Shown: positions 42,797 to 50,541, counted from the first letter of the stretch. The stretch is 64,000 nucleotides of DNA from Candidatus Saccharibacteria bacterium UBA1050 (GCA_002316545.1 DCDR01000001.1:187692-251691); one strand, 5' to 3'. A program made the numbers and translations. Notes: generated by a model not told the origin, from the sequence alone.

Positions 42797-43704
42797 TTAA
42801 CAGCCTTGCCAGCGCTGCCAAAGGCGTGTATCTTCTCTTCCACTACCGCTTGCACGGCGTCTTTTACGTCGTTCATTAGTTTGACCACCGCAAATTCATC
42901 AGGGTGTAGCTTCAATGCTTCTTCCATGGTAGTACGGAACGCGTAGCGCATATCACTATTTATATTAATCTTGCTCACGCCAATCTTGGCTGCATCTTCA
43001 AAGTAGTGTAATGGCGTACCAGAGCCACCGTGTAAGCTAATCTGGCAGCCAATTGCTTCACGGATGCGACTCAAAAGTTCAAGATCAAGCTCTTTCGGTA
43101 CCGGGTACTTGCCATGTAAGTTACCGACCGCCGCTGCAAATGTATCAATACCGGTTGCTTCTACGAATGCTTTCGCACCGTCAGGAGTCGAAAATGTCTT
43201 CTTTATTTCTTCGTAATCTATCTCTTCCTTGTGCACGTTGCTGCTACCACCAAAGTAGTGTGGTTCACTTTCTACAAGCGCACCCGTAAACTTAGCGTAT
43301 TCAACCACTTCTTTCGTCTGAGCAATAATATCCTCCTCCGACGCATCATGATTGGCTTGTGAAATATCAATGTGAATAAACTCGTACCCAGCGTCAATCG
43401 CCCTTTTACAGCTTTCAACGGTAGGGCTGTGATCGAGATTGATATACATCTCTACGCCATATTCGGCCTTATAGTTATCTACTAAATCGCGCACGTTTTC
43501 TATGCCGAGAGCCTCTACTTCACCATCGCTTACCTCTACGAGTACTGGCGCTTGAAGTTTCTGTGCAGCCCGCGCAATTGCAATCAGGGTTTCTTGGTTA
43601 TCGATATTAAATGCCCCTACCGCAAAATGTTGCTGACGACTTCTCTGCATCAAATGTCGGGCTCGGGTAGTATTATCACGGATTTGTCGTATGCTGTGGC
43701 TCAT
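42793..43704 (-). CDS. fba: class II fructose-bisphosphate aldolase family protein
   Basis: Zinc aldolase that cleaves fructose 1,6-bisphosphate (or a related ketose bisphosphate) to triose phosphates. NLDHSP (about 93-98) is the class II catalytic/zinc region (usually HLDHG, so one flanking residue is unusual). Further sites are ESEPHYFGG (about 142-150), AAVGNLHGKYP (about 190-200) and the phosphate loop LHGGSG (about 224-229), then NINSDMRYAF. At 303 aa it is normal. It is last gene of the rpiB operon. Tagatose-bisphosphate specificity cannot be excluded. Confidence 0.88.
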   Translation of the reverse strand: MSHSIRQIRDNTTRARHLMQRSRQQHFAVGAFNIDNQETLIAIARAAQKLQAPVLVEVSDGEVEALGIENVRDLVDNYKAEYGVEMYINLDHSPTVESCKRAIDAGYEFIHIDISQANHDASEEDIIAQTKEVVEYAKFTGALVESEPHYFGGSSNVHKEEIDYEEIKKTFSTPDGAKAFVEATGIDTFAAAVGNLHGKYPVPKELDLELLSRIREAIGCQISLHGGSGTPLHYFEDAAKIGVSKININSDMRYAFRTTMEEALKLHPDEFAVVKLMNDVKDAVQAVVEEKIHAFGSAGKAVN

Positions 43705-44712
43705 TTAATATCCTTTCTTATACTGTGGAACACGCTTTACGAATTCACGAATTTTTTCTGCTAAATGCTTTCCATCTAGCCCAAAATGCTCTAGCACTTC
43801 ACGAGGTGCGCCACTTTCGCCGTAGCGGTCTTCCACGCCAAGTCGCTTTATCGGTACTGGCATATGCTCGCCTAAATATTCAGCAATTGCGCCGCCCAAG
43901 CCACCAGCAATCTGGCCTTCCTCGGCGGTCACTACGCGACCTGTTTTGTGTGCACTCGCTTGAATTGTTTCGGTATCGAGTGGTTTAACAGTAGGTACAT
44001 GCACCACTTCAGCGTCAATCGAGTGCTTTTTTAATTCTTCAGCAGCCACCAGCAGCTCGTAGGTCATCGTACCCGTGCCGCAAAGTGTCACGTCTTTTCC
44101 TTCGCGCAGCACGTAGGCTTTGCCAATTTCAAACGGTGAGTCGGCAGTGCTAAAAATCGGGGTTTTGTCACGCGCTACGCGTAGGTAGGTTGGCTTGCCA
44201 TTTTTTGCTATTGCAAGTGTGGCTTTTTCAGCCTCTACACTATCACCGGGCACCACCACAATCATATTTGGCATCGTACGCATTATTGCTATGTCTTCGA
44301 GCATTTGATGCGTCGCACCATCTGGCCCGGTATAGAGGCCTGCATGACCACCTACTACCTTCACCGGCATGTCGTTAAGCGCGGCCGTGGTTTTAATCTG
44401 CTCCCAGTTTCGTCCTGGACTAAATGCTGCGTAGCTTGCAGTAAATGGAATCTTGCCAGCTCGCGCCATGCCACTAGCGACGGTCACGAGGTTTTGCTCG
44501 GCAACCCCCACTTCAATATAGCGATTCGGAAACGATTCCTTAAACAGGTGCATCTGCACACTTTCCGTCAAGTCGGCGCATAGTGCTACCACGCGTTCAT
44601 CTTGCTCACCAGCCAGTTTTAAGCCACGGCCAAAGCCAGCACGAATTGGCTCTGCTTTTACGTCATCTGAGAATAGATTTTCCGCTAAAGGATAATGGCT
44701 ACTCATGCTCAC
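43705..44712 (-). CDS. tktB: transketolase, C-terminal subunit
   Basis: Pyrimidine-binding half of a split transketolase. VGVAEQNLVTVASGMARAG (about 67-85) holds the Glu that activates thiamine diphosphate. A transketolase C-terminal domain follows from about 195 (GKDVTLCGTGTMTYELL). With the N-terminal subunit upstream it moves two-carbon units between sugar phosphates. Split transketolases are common in archaea and several CPR lineages. It overlaps the N-subunit gene by 14 bp and ends one base before the fba start codon. Confidence 0.93.
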   Translation of the reverse strand: MSMSSHYPLAENLFSDDVKAEPIRAGFGRGLKLAGEQDERVVALCADLTESVQMHLFKESFPNRYIEVGVAEQNLVTVASGMARAGKIPFTASYAAFSPGRNWEQIKTTAALNDMPVKVVGGHAGLYTGPDGATHQMLEDIAIMRTMPNMIVVVPGDSVEAEKATLAIAKNGKPTYLRVARDKTPIFSTADSPFEIGKAYVLREGKDVTLCGTGTMTYELLVAAEELKKHSIDAEVVHVPTVKPLDTETIQASAHKTGRVVTAEEGQIAGGLGGAIAEYLGEHMPVPIKRLGVEDRYGESGAPREVLEHFGLDGKHLAEKIREFVKRVPQYKKGY

Positions 44713-45559
44713 TCCGAATTTTGCCTCGCAGGGTGCGAAGTTCTTTTAATGCCTCTTTGGCTTGCTCGTGGTTTGGCGGCATGCCGTGCCAATGGTAGTC
44801 GTATTCCATAAAGTCGACGCCCTTACCAGGAATAGTGTGAGTAATAATCACACTTGGTCGGTTTTCGATTGCTTTCGCCATACCCACTGCATCTTGAATG
44901 CTTTCTATGTTGTGCCCGTCTATCTCTTGCACGTGCCAGCCAAAGCTCCGCCATTTGCCGGCTAGGTCTTCGAGTGGCATTACATCCTCGGTATTGCCAT
45001 CTATTTGAATATTGTTGCGATCGACAAATACAATTAATTGCGAAAGTTTGTACTTACCGGCAAACATAGCGGCTTCCCATATGTTGCCCTCATCTAGCTC
45101 GCCATCACCAGTGATACAATACACGAAGCGGTGCATATGGTTGTCGATGTGCTGCAATACATAGGCTACTCCCGCAGCCTGGCTCAGGCCACTACCTAAA
45201 GGCCCACTAGTATTTTCAAGGCCTGGTAATTTAGTGCGCTCTGGGTGACCCTGCAAGCGTGAGCCCCATTTTCGCAAAGTCATCAATTCATCTTTACTAA
45301 AATAGCCCGCTTCTGCCATAGCGGCATATTGCACCGGCGCACAATGCCCGTTACTCAAGAAAAAGTAGTCCCTCTCGTTCCATTCGGGGTTTTTCGGATC
45401 TATTTTCATTATGTCGAAATAGAGAGTCGTAACTAGATCAGCCAAGCCAAGTGGCCCGGCGCTGTGGCCGCTCCCCGCTTCCTCAAGCATAGCAATAATG
45501 TCCTTGCGAAGAACATTGGCTTTATCTTCAAGCTGTCGCAGCGTTAGATTCCCACTCAT
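44699..45559 (-). CDS. tktA: transketolase, N-terminal subunit
   Basis: Thiamine-diphosphate-binding half. GSGHSAGPLGLADLV (about 28-42), LSNGHCAPVQYAA (about 69-81), GPLGSGLSQAAG (about 116-127) and the ThDP/Mg motif GDGELDEGNIWEA (about 152-164) ending with NNIQIDG. At 286 aa it is standard for the split enzyme. The intergenic region upstream (45560-45586) contains TGC-TAGAAT about 10 bases from the ATG, a possible internal promoter. Confidence 0.93.
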   Translation of the reverse strand: MSGNLTLRQLEDKANVLRKDIIAMLEEAGSGHSAGPLGLADLVTTLYFDIMKIDPKNPEWNERDYFFLSNGHCAPVQYAAMAEAGYFSKDELMTLRKWGSRLQGHPERTKLPGLENTSGPLGSGLSQAAGVAYVLQHIDNHMHRFVYCITGDGELDEGNIWEAAMFAGKYKLSQLIVFVDRNNIQIDGNTEDVMPLEDLAGKWRSFGWHVQEIDGHNIESIQDAVGMAKAIENRPSVIITHTIPGKGVDFMEYDYHWHGMPPNHEQAKEALKELRTLRGKIRSEHE

Positions 45560-45586
45560 TTCTAGTTCTATTCTAGCACAAGCGGT

Positions 45587-46231
45587 TTAGATTACGCCGT
45601 GTTTATTTATCTCATCCACTAGTGTTTTATACGTAGAAGCCGGGTCGGCACTTTTGGCAATAGTACTACCAACGTTGAGCACATCTATGCCACCTTGGCT
45701 TAATGTAAAAGCGTTATCAACATTCACTCCGCCATCCCAGCCTATTTCAACACCCGGCTTGATAGCACGAATAAGCCGAACTTTCTCAAGCTGCATCAAG
45801 CTGGCTAAACCACCATAATGACCCAAATCACCGCTGAAAATCATCACATGATCGGCTATCTCGATTAAACCGCCTACCACAGAAGGAACCGTAGGGCGCA
45901 TGAGCGCTATTCCGGCTTTTATCCCCACCGATTGAAGTTTTTTCATAATCGGCAGCAGATCTTCCTCTACTTCTACATGGAATATTACCAAGTTCGGCTT
46001 TAAGGCAATAAATTGGTCTACATATTCACTCGGCCGAGCTACCATTGCATGAATGTCGGCGTGCCAATTTGCTGGCCACCAGGCTTCATTTGGCGCAATA
46101 GTAAAGGTCGGGGCAAATTCACCGTCGGAAATATCAATATGCACACGTTCAGCAAAGCCTTGGATTTTTTCCATCTGCTCTTTATAGCTGGCGGCGTTTT
46201 CTACCAGTACTGCGGGTGCTATAACCGCCAC
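45587..46231 (-). CDS. rpe: ribulose-phosphate 3-epimerase
   Basis: A TIM-barrel enzyme interconverting ribulose 5-phosphate and xylulose 5-phosphate. VHIDISDGEFAPTFT (about 30-44) carries metal and catalytic residues (usually HxDxMDG), and EIGWDGGVNVDN (about 166-177) gives the second Asp and the phosphate site. Length 214 aa is normal. The 5' end overlaps rpiB by one base (46231). Confidence 0.9.
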   Translation of the reverse strand: MAVIAPAVLVENAASYKEQMEKIQGFAERVHIDISDGEFAPTFTIAPNEAWWPANWHADIHAMVARPSEYVDQFIALKPNLVIFHVEVEEDLLPIMKKLQSVGIKAGIALMRPTVPSVVGGLIEIADHVMIFSGDLGHYGGLASLMQLEKVRLIRAIKPGVEIGWDGGVNVDNAFTLSQGGIDVLNVGSTIAKSADPASTYKTLVDEINKHGVI

Positions 46232-46683
46232 TAGGCAAACTCGTCAATCTGCGCATTACGGCGTTTAAATCGTGCGGCGGCTCCAAATGGAGTATTAAGC
46301 CAAGTCTCTACAATGCCCTTCCAAAGCTGTTCATCATCTTCTACAACGCGAGCAGGCAAGCACAGCACGTTACTATCGTTGTCATGCCGAGTCATTTTAG
46401 CCTCATACGCATCCCAAATTACACTCGCACGAATGCCACGAAATCGGTTGGCCGCCATAGCCATGCCTTGACCACCACCACAAATCAGAATCGAGCGCGG
46501 GTCTTTACTTTGGTCACCCATAAGTTTCATCACTGCAAGCTGTGCAAACTCCGGAAAGTCATCGTGTGGGTCGAGTTCTTTGTCGCCAATATCTTCTACG
46601 TCGTAGCCATGTTTTGCCAAGTAAGCAAACACTTGTTCCTTCAAATAAAAGCCTTGATGATCCGCACCTAGGTAAATTTTCAT
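46231..46683 (-). CDS. rpiB: ribose-5-phosphate isomerase B (RpiB/LacAB family)
   Basis: Interconverts ribose 5-phosphate and ribulose 5-phosphate. GADHQGFYLKE (6-16) is the phosphate-binding start, ILICGGGQGMAMAANRFRGIRA (about 65-86) carries the catalytic Cys and anion loop, and HDNDSNVLCLP holds the second half-site. 150 aa. It leads the operon rpiB, rpe, tkt-N, tkt-C, fba. The promoter TTTACA, 17 bases, TATACT ends 7 bases before the ATG, a leaderless arrangement. Confidence 0.92.
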   Translation of the reverse strand: MKIYLGADHQGFYLKEQVFAYLAKHGYDVEDIGDKELDPHDDFPEFAQLAVMKLMGDQSKDPRSILICGGGQGMAMAANRFRGIRASVIWDAYEAKMTRHDNDSNVLCLPARVVEDDEQLWKGIVETWLNTPFGAAARFKRRNAQIDEFA

Positions 46684-46690
46684 ACTTTAA

Positions 46691-46719
46691 AGTATAAGCG
46701 TATTAAAAACAGATGTAAA
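46691..46719 (-). promoter_or_regulatory. promoter of the rpiB-rpe-tkt-fba operon, leaderless type
   Basis: On the minus strand TTTACA (46719-46714), 17-base spacer, TATACT (46696-46691), 7 bases to ATG 46683. No ribosome binding site. Confidence 0.72.
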
Positions 46720-46732
46720 GCTTACGGTTATA

Positions 46733-46761
46733 TTGACATCTCTTATATAATATGCTATAAT
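46733..46761 (+). promoter_or_regulatory. perfect consensus promoter of GC-rich orphan cassette 1
   Basis: TTGACA (46733-46738), 17 bases, TATAAT (46756-46761): exact consensus with optimal spacing, divergent from the rpiB promoter. Confidence 0.85.
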
Positions 46762-46791
46762 GAGATATAGGTCTCCCCTCTCTACCAGATC

Positions 46792-46810
46792 GAGGTGCGG
46801 CCTGCACCTC
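46792..46810 (+). repeat. GAGGTGC leader hairpin of cassette 1
   Basis: GAGGTGC (46792-46798), loop GGCCT, GCACCTC (46804-46810), a perfect 7-bp stem directly before the purine-rich ribosome site. A near copy precedes cassette 2 (47339-47357), and the heptamer recurs after both stop codons. Confidence 0.75.
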
Positions 46811-46824
46811 AGAAAGAAGTTCCC

Positions 46825-47196
46825 ATGAACGACCTGTTCCTCGCTGCGGCGATGTTCGTCACCATGCTCCTCCCCAGTCTGACGGTGTTCGGCATCGTGG
46901 TCTTGAGCCACAGCTACCGTCGTCCGCTCTACGTGGCGGTTGCCGCAGTGCTCACCCACGCCATCGCCCTGATGGTGTGGATGTACAGCTGGCAAGTGAG
47001 GCCGACGTGGAACATCAACACCGTGCCGGGTTTCACCATCACATGCATCGTCATCCTCAACGCGGGCACGATCTGCGTTACGATGGTCCAATCCTGGAGG
47101 TTCGACCAGAAGTACGAGAAGGATCGCTTCGACCTCGGGTACGACCCGGAGAGAAGCAGGGTGGTGCCGATTCCGCGAAGGCGTCACGGCGCCTGA
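46825..47196 (+). CDS. GC-rich orphan membrane protein (cassette 1), 123 aa
   Basis: Unrecognised. Three predicted membrane helices (about 4-27, 34-54 and 66-87) precede a charged cytosolic tail ending RRRHGA. The ATG at 46825 has AGAAAGAAG 5 bases upstream; an in-frame GTG at 46795 lies inside the leader hairpin and is rejected. By my count roughly 85-90% of codons end in G or C, far above the neighbouring rpiB and gap genes. It has its own consensus promoter, leader hairpin, GC-rich 3' stem-loop and terminator. Holin-like size and topology is a resemblance only. Codon use suggests recent acquisition from a GC-rich source. Confidence 0.72.
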   Translation: MNDLFLAAAMFVTMLLPSLTVFGIVVLSHSYRRPLYVAVAAVLTHAIALMVWMYSWQVRPTWNINTVPGFTITCIVILNAGTICVTMVQSWRFDQKYEKDRFDLGYDPERSRVVPIPRRRHGA

Positions 47197-47201
47197 CCTC
47201 T

Positions 47202-47235
47202 GAGGTGCGACGGGTTCCGGGGCTACAAGCCCCGG
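47202..47235 (+). repeat. GAGGTGC repeat and GC-rich stem-loop after cassette 1
   Basis: GAGGTGC at 47202-47208, 5 bases after the stop, then CCGGGGCT (47217-47224), ACA, AGCCCCGG (47228-47235), a perfect 8-bp stem. Confidence 0.7.
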
Positions 47236-47253
47236 GCCCGAAGCCCAAGTTTT

Positions 47254-47274
47254 ACACCCAAATGGGTGTTTTTG
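47254..47274 (+). terminator. Rho-independent terminator of cassette 1
   Basis: ACACCC (47254-47259), AAAT, GGGTGT (47264-47269), then TTTTG. Confidence 0.8.
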
Positions 47275-47275
47275 T

Positions 47276-47304
47276 TTGCTATTTATTTATTTTTGTGATA
47301 TAAT
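47276..47304 (+). promoter_or_regulatory. extended -10 promoter of cassette 2
   Basis: TTGCTA (47276-47281), 17 bases, TATAAT (47299-47304) preceded by TGA, so an extended -10 element. Confidence 0.7.
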
Positions 47305-47338
47305 TATACTAAGCTTCACCCTTTAGAACTACAAATCA

Positions 47339-47357
47339 GGGGTGCAGCAAGCACCTC
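47339..47357 (+). repeat. GGGGTGC leader hairpin of cassette 2
   Basis: GGGGTGC (47339-47345), loop AGCAA, GCACCTC (47351-47357): same heptamer, 5-base loop and position as in cassette 1, with one G-U pair, directly before GGAAAGG. Confidence 0.7.
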
Positions 47358-47370
47358 GGAAAGGCACACC

Positions 47371-47757
47371 ATGCACACTCTCTCCGGCCCCATGACGCAC
47401 TTCGAGAACTTCGCTTTCGACCGCTTCGGTCACTTGAGCGATGAGAAGCTCCGCGAGTTGTTGGTCAAGAACCTGACCAGCACCGTCGTCACAGGGAGTG
47501 TCGTTCTTCGTGGCAAGGTCTTGTACTTCGGCGTGGCCGATCGACGAGCAACGCCGCTCTGGCGGAAGATCAACATCGCCGCAATGCCTCTGCACATCGT
47601 CATCGTGGCGACTCTCGCTGCGGAGTACCGTCGTCGACGCATGACCGATCGAGAGCTCGACTTCCTCTCGAACACGGCCTACGCCCGTCAGTTCCTGAGC
47701 GACCTCACGAACCACCAGCGTGGTCACACCTACCCCGTGCCCCCGCACGAGGCGTGA
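47371..47757 (+). CDS. GC-rich orphan soluble protein (cassette 2), 128 aa
   Basis: Unrecognised. Mainly soluble, with amphipathic segments and one modest hydrophobic stretch (about 69-85, INIAAMPLHIVIVATLA); the C-terminal 45 residues are rich in Arg and His. GGAAAGG lies 6 bases before the ATG. Codon use is strongly GC-ending, as in cassette 1 and unlike gap. The same order of parts surrounds it: promoter, 7-bp leader hairpin, ORF, GAGGTGC, long stem-loop, terminator. The protein is not similar by eye to cassette 1, so the shared framework flanks different cargo. Confidence 0.72.
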   Translation: MHTLSGPMTHFENFAFDRFGHLSDEKLRELLVKNLTSTVVTGSVVLRGKVLYFGVADRRATPLWRKINIAAMPLHIVIVATLAAEYRRRRMTDRELDFLSNTAYARQFLSDLTNHQRGHTYPVPPHEA

Positions 47758-47768
47758 CGTCTCGCCTC

Positions 47769-47809
47769 GAGGTGCAGGTGACCCGGGTGGCAGAAGCCCC
47801 CGGGTCACC
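47769..47809 (+). repeat. GAGGTGC repeat and 11-bp stem-loop after cassette 2
   Basis: GAGGTGC at 47769-47775, then GGTGACCCGGG (47777-47787), an 11-base loop, CCCGGGTCACC (47799-47809), a perfect 11-bp stem. Confidence 0.75.
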
Positions 47810-47824
47810 ACTCTCGAACCCTTA

Positions 47825-47847
47825 CGGACCTATGTCCGCTTTTTTTA
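47825..47847 (+). terminator. Rho-independent terminator of cassette 2
   Basis: CGGAC (47825-47829), CTAT, GTCCG (47834-47838), then C and seven T. Confidence 0.82.
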
Positions 47848-47859
47848 ATTCAAATGTAA

Positions 47860-47904
47860 GGAGGGGCTCACCCCTCCAACTTGCTTTGAAATAAATTCAA
47901 AGCT
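47860..47904 (-). terminator. two stem-loops downstream of gap
   Basis: Read in the gap direction: GCTTTGAA/TTCAAAGC with a 5-base loop (47904-47884), then GGAGGGG/CCCCTCC with a 4-base loop (47877-47860). No good T tract follows. They may act together as a terminator or 3' stabiliser, facing the cassette 2 terminator. Confidence 0.5.
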
Positions 47905-47917
47905 ACGTTTCTACCCC

Positions 47918-48928
47918 CTAAAGGTTCTTACCGACGTCGGCAACTAATTCAACCAAGCGGTTGCTGTAGCCCCATTCGTTGTCGTACCATACCATCACTT
48001 TGATCAAGTTGCCGTCGACAACTTTGGTCAGTGGCAAGTCTACCGTGCCAGAGTTACTGTTACCAATGTAGTCGCTGCTTACCAGCGGTTCGTCGGACAC
48101 ACCGAGGATTCCCTGATAGTACTCTTGGGCAGCGGCCTTTTTAAATGCTTCGTTTATTTCCTCTACCGTAACGTCTCGTGATAGCAACGCTGTAACGTCT
48201 GAAATCGAAACTACAGGTGTTGGCACACGTACACTTACGCCATCGAACTTGCCTTCAAGTTGTGGCAATGTTTTGGTAACGGCAATCGCCGCGCCAGTAG
48301 TAGTAGGTACCATGTTTTCAGCCGCGTTTCGACCTTCACGCAAGTCTTTCTTTGGCGCATCTTGCAATGCCTGGCTAGCCGTGTAGCTGTGCACAGTGGT
48401 AAGCATGCTTTTTTCTACCCCGAATTCCGCGTCAAGCACTGCCATAACCGCGCCAAGGCTGTTGGTCGTACAGCTCGCGTTTGAAATTACTTCAGTAGAG
48501 CCTTGCACCTTGTCGTCATTCGCACCAAGCACAATTGTATCGACACCATCTGACTTGGTAGGGCCGCTAATAACTACCCGTTTTGCACCTGCCTGAACAT
48601 GCTTGCTTGCTCCTTCTTTGTCTGTGAAAAAGCCAGTGCTCTCGATAACAATATCGACGCCTAAATCACCCCATGGTAGTACACTCGGGTCTTTTTCGGC
48701 TAGCACTTTTACCAATCTTCCGTCTACTTCAATGCCGTCATCGGTGGCTTTTACGTCGTGGCTGTACGTACCGTAGTTGCTATCGTGTTTCAGCAAGTAA
48801 GCAAGTGTTTTGTTGTCGGTCAGGTCATTTATCGCAACAATCTCGAGGTCACTTCGTTCGAAGGCAATCTTAAATGCATTGCGGCCGATGCGACCGAAGC
48901 CGTTTATTGCAATTTTAGTTTGGCTCAT
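47918..48928 (-). CDS. gap: glyceraldehyde-3-phosphate dehydrogenase
   Basis: Oxidises and phosphorylates glyceraldehyde 3-phosphate. NAD site INGFGRIGRNAFK (8-20); catalytic Cys in SNASCTTNSLGAV (near residue 152); HSYTASQALQD near 176-186. Length 336 aa is typical. AAAGGAG lies 9 bases before the ATG, a clear leadered start. Transcribed alone, next to the pentose-phosphate/aldolase block, from which the two GC-rich cassettes separate it. Confidence 0.96.
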   Translation of the reverse strand: MSQTKIAINGFGRIGRNAFKIAFERSDLEIVAINDLTDNKTLAYLLKHDSNYGTYSHDVKATDDGIEVDGRLVKVLAEKDPSVLPWGDLGVDIVIESTGFFTDKEGASKHVQAGAKRVVISGPTKSDGVDTIVLGANDDKVQGSTEVISNASCTTNSLGAVMAVLDAEFGVEKSMLTTVHSYTASQALQDAPKKDLREGRNAAENMVPTTTGAAIAVTKTLPQLEGKFDGVSVRVPTPVVSISDVTALLSRDVTVEEINEAFKKAAAQEYYQGILGVSDEPLVSSDYIGNSNSGTVDLPLTKVVDGNLIKVMVWYDNEWGYSNRLVELVADVGKNL

Positions 48929-49017
48929 GTGTTCCCACTCCTTTAGTGTGTGTAATAACTGTATTGCTTATGATTATACAACATACGCTACAAGTGTATA
49001 TCACTCGCCCCTTAGGT

Positions 49018-49023
49018 TATACT
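49018..49023 (+). promoter_or_regulatory. rel -10 box, leaderless type
   Basis: TATACT, 6 bases before ATG 49030; no Shine-Dalgarno. Confidence 0.58.
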
Positions 49024-49029
49024 AGATAC

Positions 49030-50541
49030 ATGGACAAGCAAGAGGTGCTAGAGGCTGCTCGCCAGAGGTTTTCGAAAAGCGATATACGCGAGCTTGAGCG
49101 TGCCATTACTGTCGCGACCGAAGCCCATCAAGGTCAAACACGTCTGAGTGGCGAGCCCTACATTCTTCACCCTCTTGCCGTGGCAAAACTTTTAATCGAT
49201 TGGGAAATGGATATCGACAGCGTGATAGCAGGCGTGTTGCACGACACGGCCGAAGATACATCGCTGAGCTTGAAAGACATTGAAGATACATTCGGGCGCG
49301 ACGTCGCCTTTTTAGTAGATGGCGTAACCAAGGTTGGAAAGGTTCGCTCTGGTATGCGCGACCTTACAAGCTATTTGCCGGGTACGAAAGATAACTTGAC
49401 CAAGCTAATGATTGCTGTGGGGCAAGATGTTCGCGTGTTGATTATTAAACTCGCTGACCGGCTGCACAACATGCAAACGCTGGAGCACCAATCGCGCGAA
49501 AAGCAAAAAAAGATAGCCCGTGAGACCATGGAAGTATTCGCACCACTTGCCGACCGCTTAAATATGGGACGAGCGCGCGTGCAGCTAGAAGAGCTTAGTT
49601 TCCGCTACATGATGCCGAAAGATTTTTCGCGCACAAAGACGCTGATGGATCACCGATTGAAAAAAAGTGAACGCAAGCTTGAAACTGTTCGACGTGAAGT
49701 TGCTAAACGGCTCGAAGATGAAAAGATTGAATTTACGATGGATGGCCGAATAAAAAGCGTGTATAGCTTGTTTAAAAAACTCGACCGAGTTGGCGGTGAT
49801 ATCGATCGCATTCACGATTTGATTGCTTTGCGCATTATCGTAGACGACCTATCTACCTGCTACTTAGTAATGAGCGTCTTACACGAGATGTACACGCCAA
49901 TTTTTGACCGAATTAAAGATTATGTCGCGCAGCCAAAAATGAACGGGTATCAGAGCCTTCACACCACCGTTGAAACCAGCTCGGGGCAAATTGTCGAGTT
50001 CCAGGTTCGCACCAAAGAAATGCATGAATACGCCGAACGTGGATTCGCTGCTAGCTTCCATTACAATGAAGCCAAGCTTACCGATGCCTACCGAAAAGGT
50101 CATATCGCTGCGCTTCCCGCCGATTTAAGCTGGATTCGTGAGCTGCAAGAAGCCGCAGCCAAAGCGAGTGAGGGCAAGAAGTTTAATGCTAATAAGTTTC
50201 GCATGAATTTGTTTCACGATCGAATATTTATCTATTCGCCAAAAGGTGACATTTGGGATTTGCCTAACGGCGCCTTTCCGCTCGATTTCGCTTACCGTAT
50301 TCACTCGGACGTAGCGGCAAAAGCCAGTGGGTTTCGAATCAACGGTGCCATGAAACCGTTTAGCTATAAGCTAAAGCACGGTGACCAGGTGGAAATTCTT
50401 ACCAGCAAGACTGCTACACCAAAGGCCGATTGGAAGCAGTACATCGTAACAAATCATGCCAAAGAAAAACTGCGCATGCAGCTTGCGCGGCAAAATCGCA
50501 GTTTACTTGGTCTTATCTTGCCAAAGCGGCGAAAAAGCTAA
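49030..50541 (+). CDS. rel: bifunctional (p)ppGpp synthetase/hydrolase, Rel/SpoT family
   Basis: Makes and degrades the alarmone (p)ppGpp. The N-terminal HD hydrolase has ILHPLAVA (about 45-52) and HDTAED (71-76), so hydrolysis should be intact. Synthetase residues include GRIKSVYSLFKKL (about 239-251), NGYQSLHTTV (about 308-317) and FQVRTKEMHEYAERG (about 328-342). A TGS domain (about 393-455) ends the protein. At 503 aa it lacks the helical, zinc-finger and ACT regulatory domains of long Rel enzymes (about 700+ aa), so ribosome sensing may differ. ATG 49030 is chosen over 48946 because the -10 box lies between them. Confidence 0.93.
   Translation: MDKQEVLEAARQRFSKSDIRELERAITVATEAHQGQTRLSGEPYILHPLAVAKLLIDWEMDIDSVIAGVLHDTAEDTSLSLKDIEDTFGRDVAFLVDGVTKVGKVRSGMRDLTSYLPGTKDNLTKLMIAVGQDVRVLIIKLADRLHNMQTLEHQSREKQKKIARETMEVFAPLADRLNMGRARVQLEELSFRYMMPKDFSRTKTLMDHRLKKSERKLETVRREVAKRLEDEKIEFTMDGRIKSVYSLFKKLDRVGGDIDRIHDLIALRIIVDDLSTCYLVMSVLHEMYTPIFDRIKDYVAQPKMNGYQSLHTTVETSSGQIVEFQVRTKEMHEYAERGFAASFHYNEAKLTDAYRKGHIAALPADLSWIRELQEAAAKASEGKKFNANKFRMNLFHDRIFIYSPKGDIWDLPNGAFPLDFAYRIHSDVAAKASGFRINGAMKPFSYKLKHGDQVEILTSKTATPKADWKQYIVTNHAKEKLRMQLARQNRSLLGLILPKRRKS

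Noticed and set aside
42793..43704. Reading the aldolase as inactive because HLDHG is replaced by NLDHS
   Set aside because: The Asp and zinc-ligand His are kept and the other motifs are intact; flanking residues vary in related class II aldolases.
46687..47187. Minus-strand open frame of 166 codons opposite cassette 1
   Set aside because: GC-rich coding sequence has few stops on the other strand. The minus frame has no promoter or ribosome site and reads as low-complexity His/Arg/Glu, while the plus frame has both signals and sensible membrane helices.
47329..47811. Minus-strand open frame of 160 codons opposite cassette 2
   Set aside because: Same GC effect. It would also read through the 3' stem-loop of cassette 2 and has no start signals.
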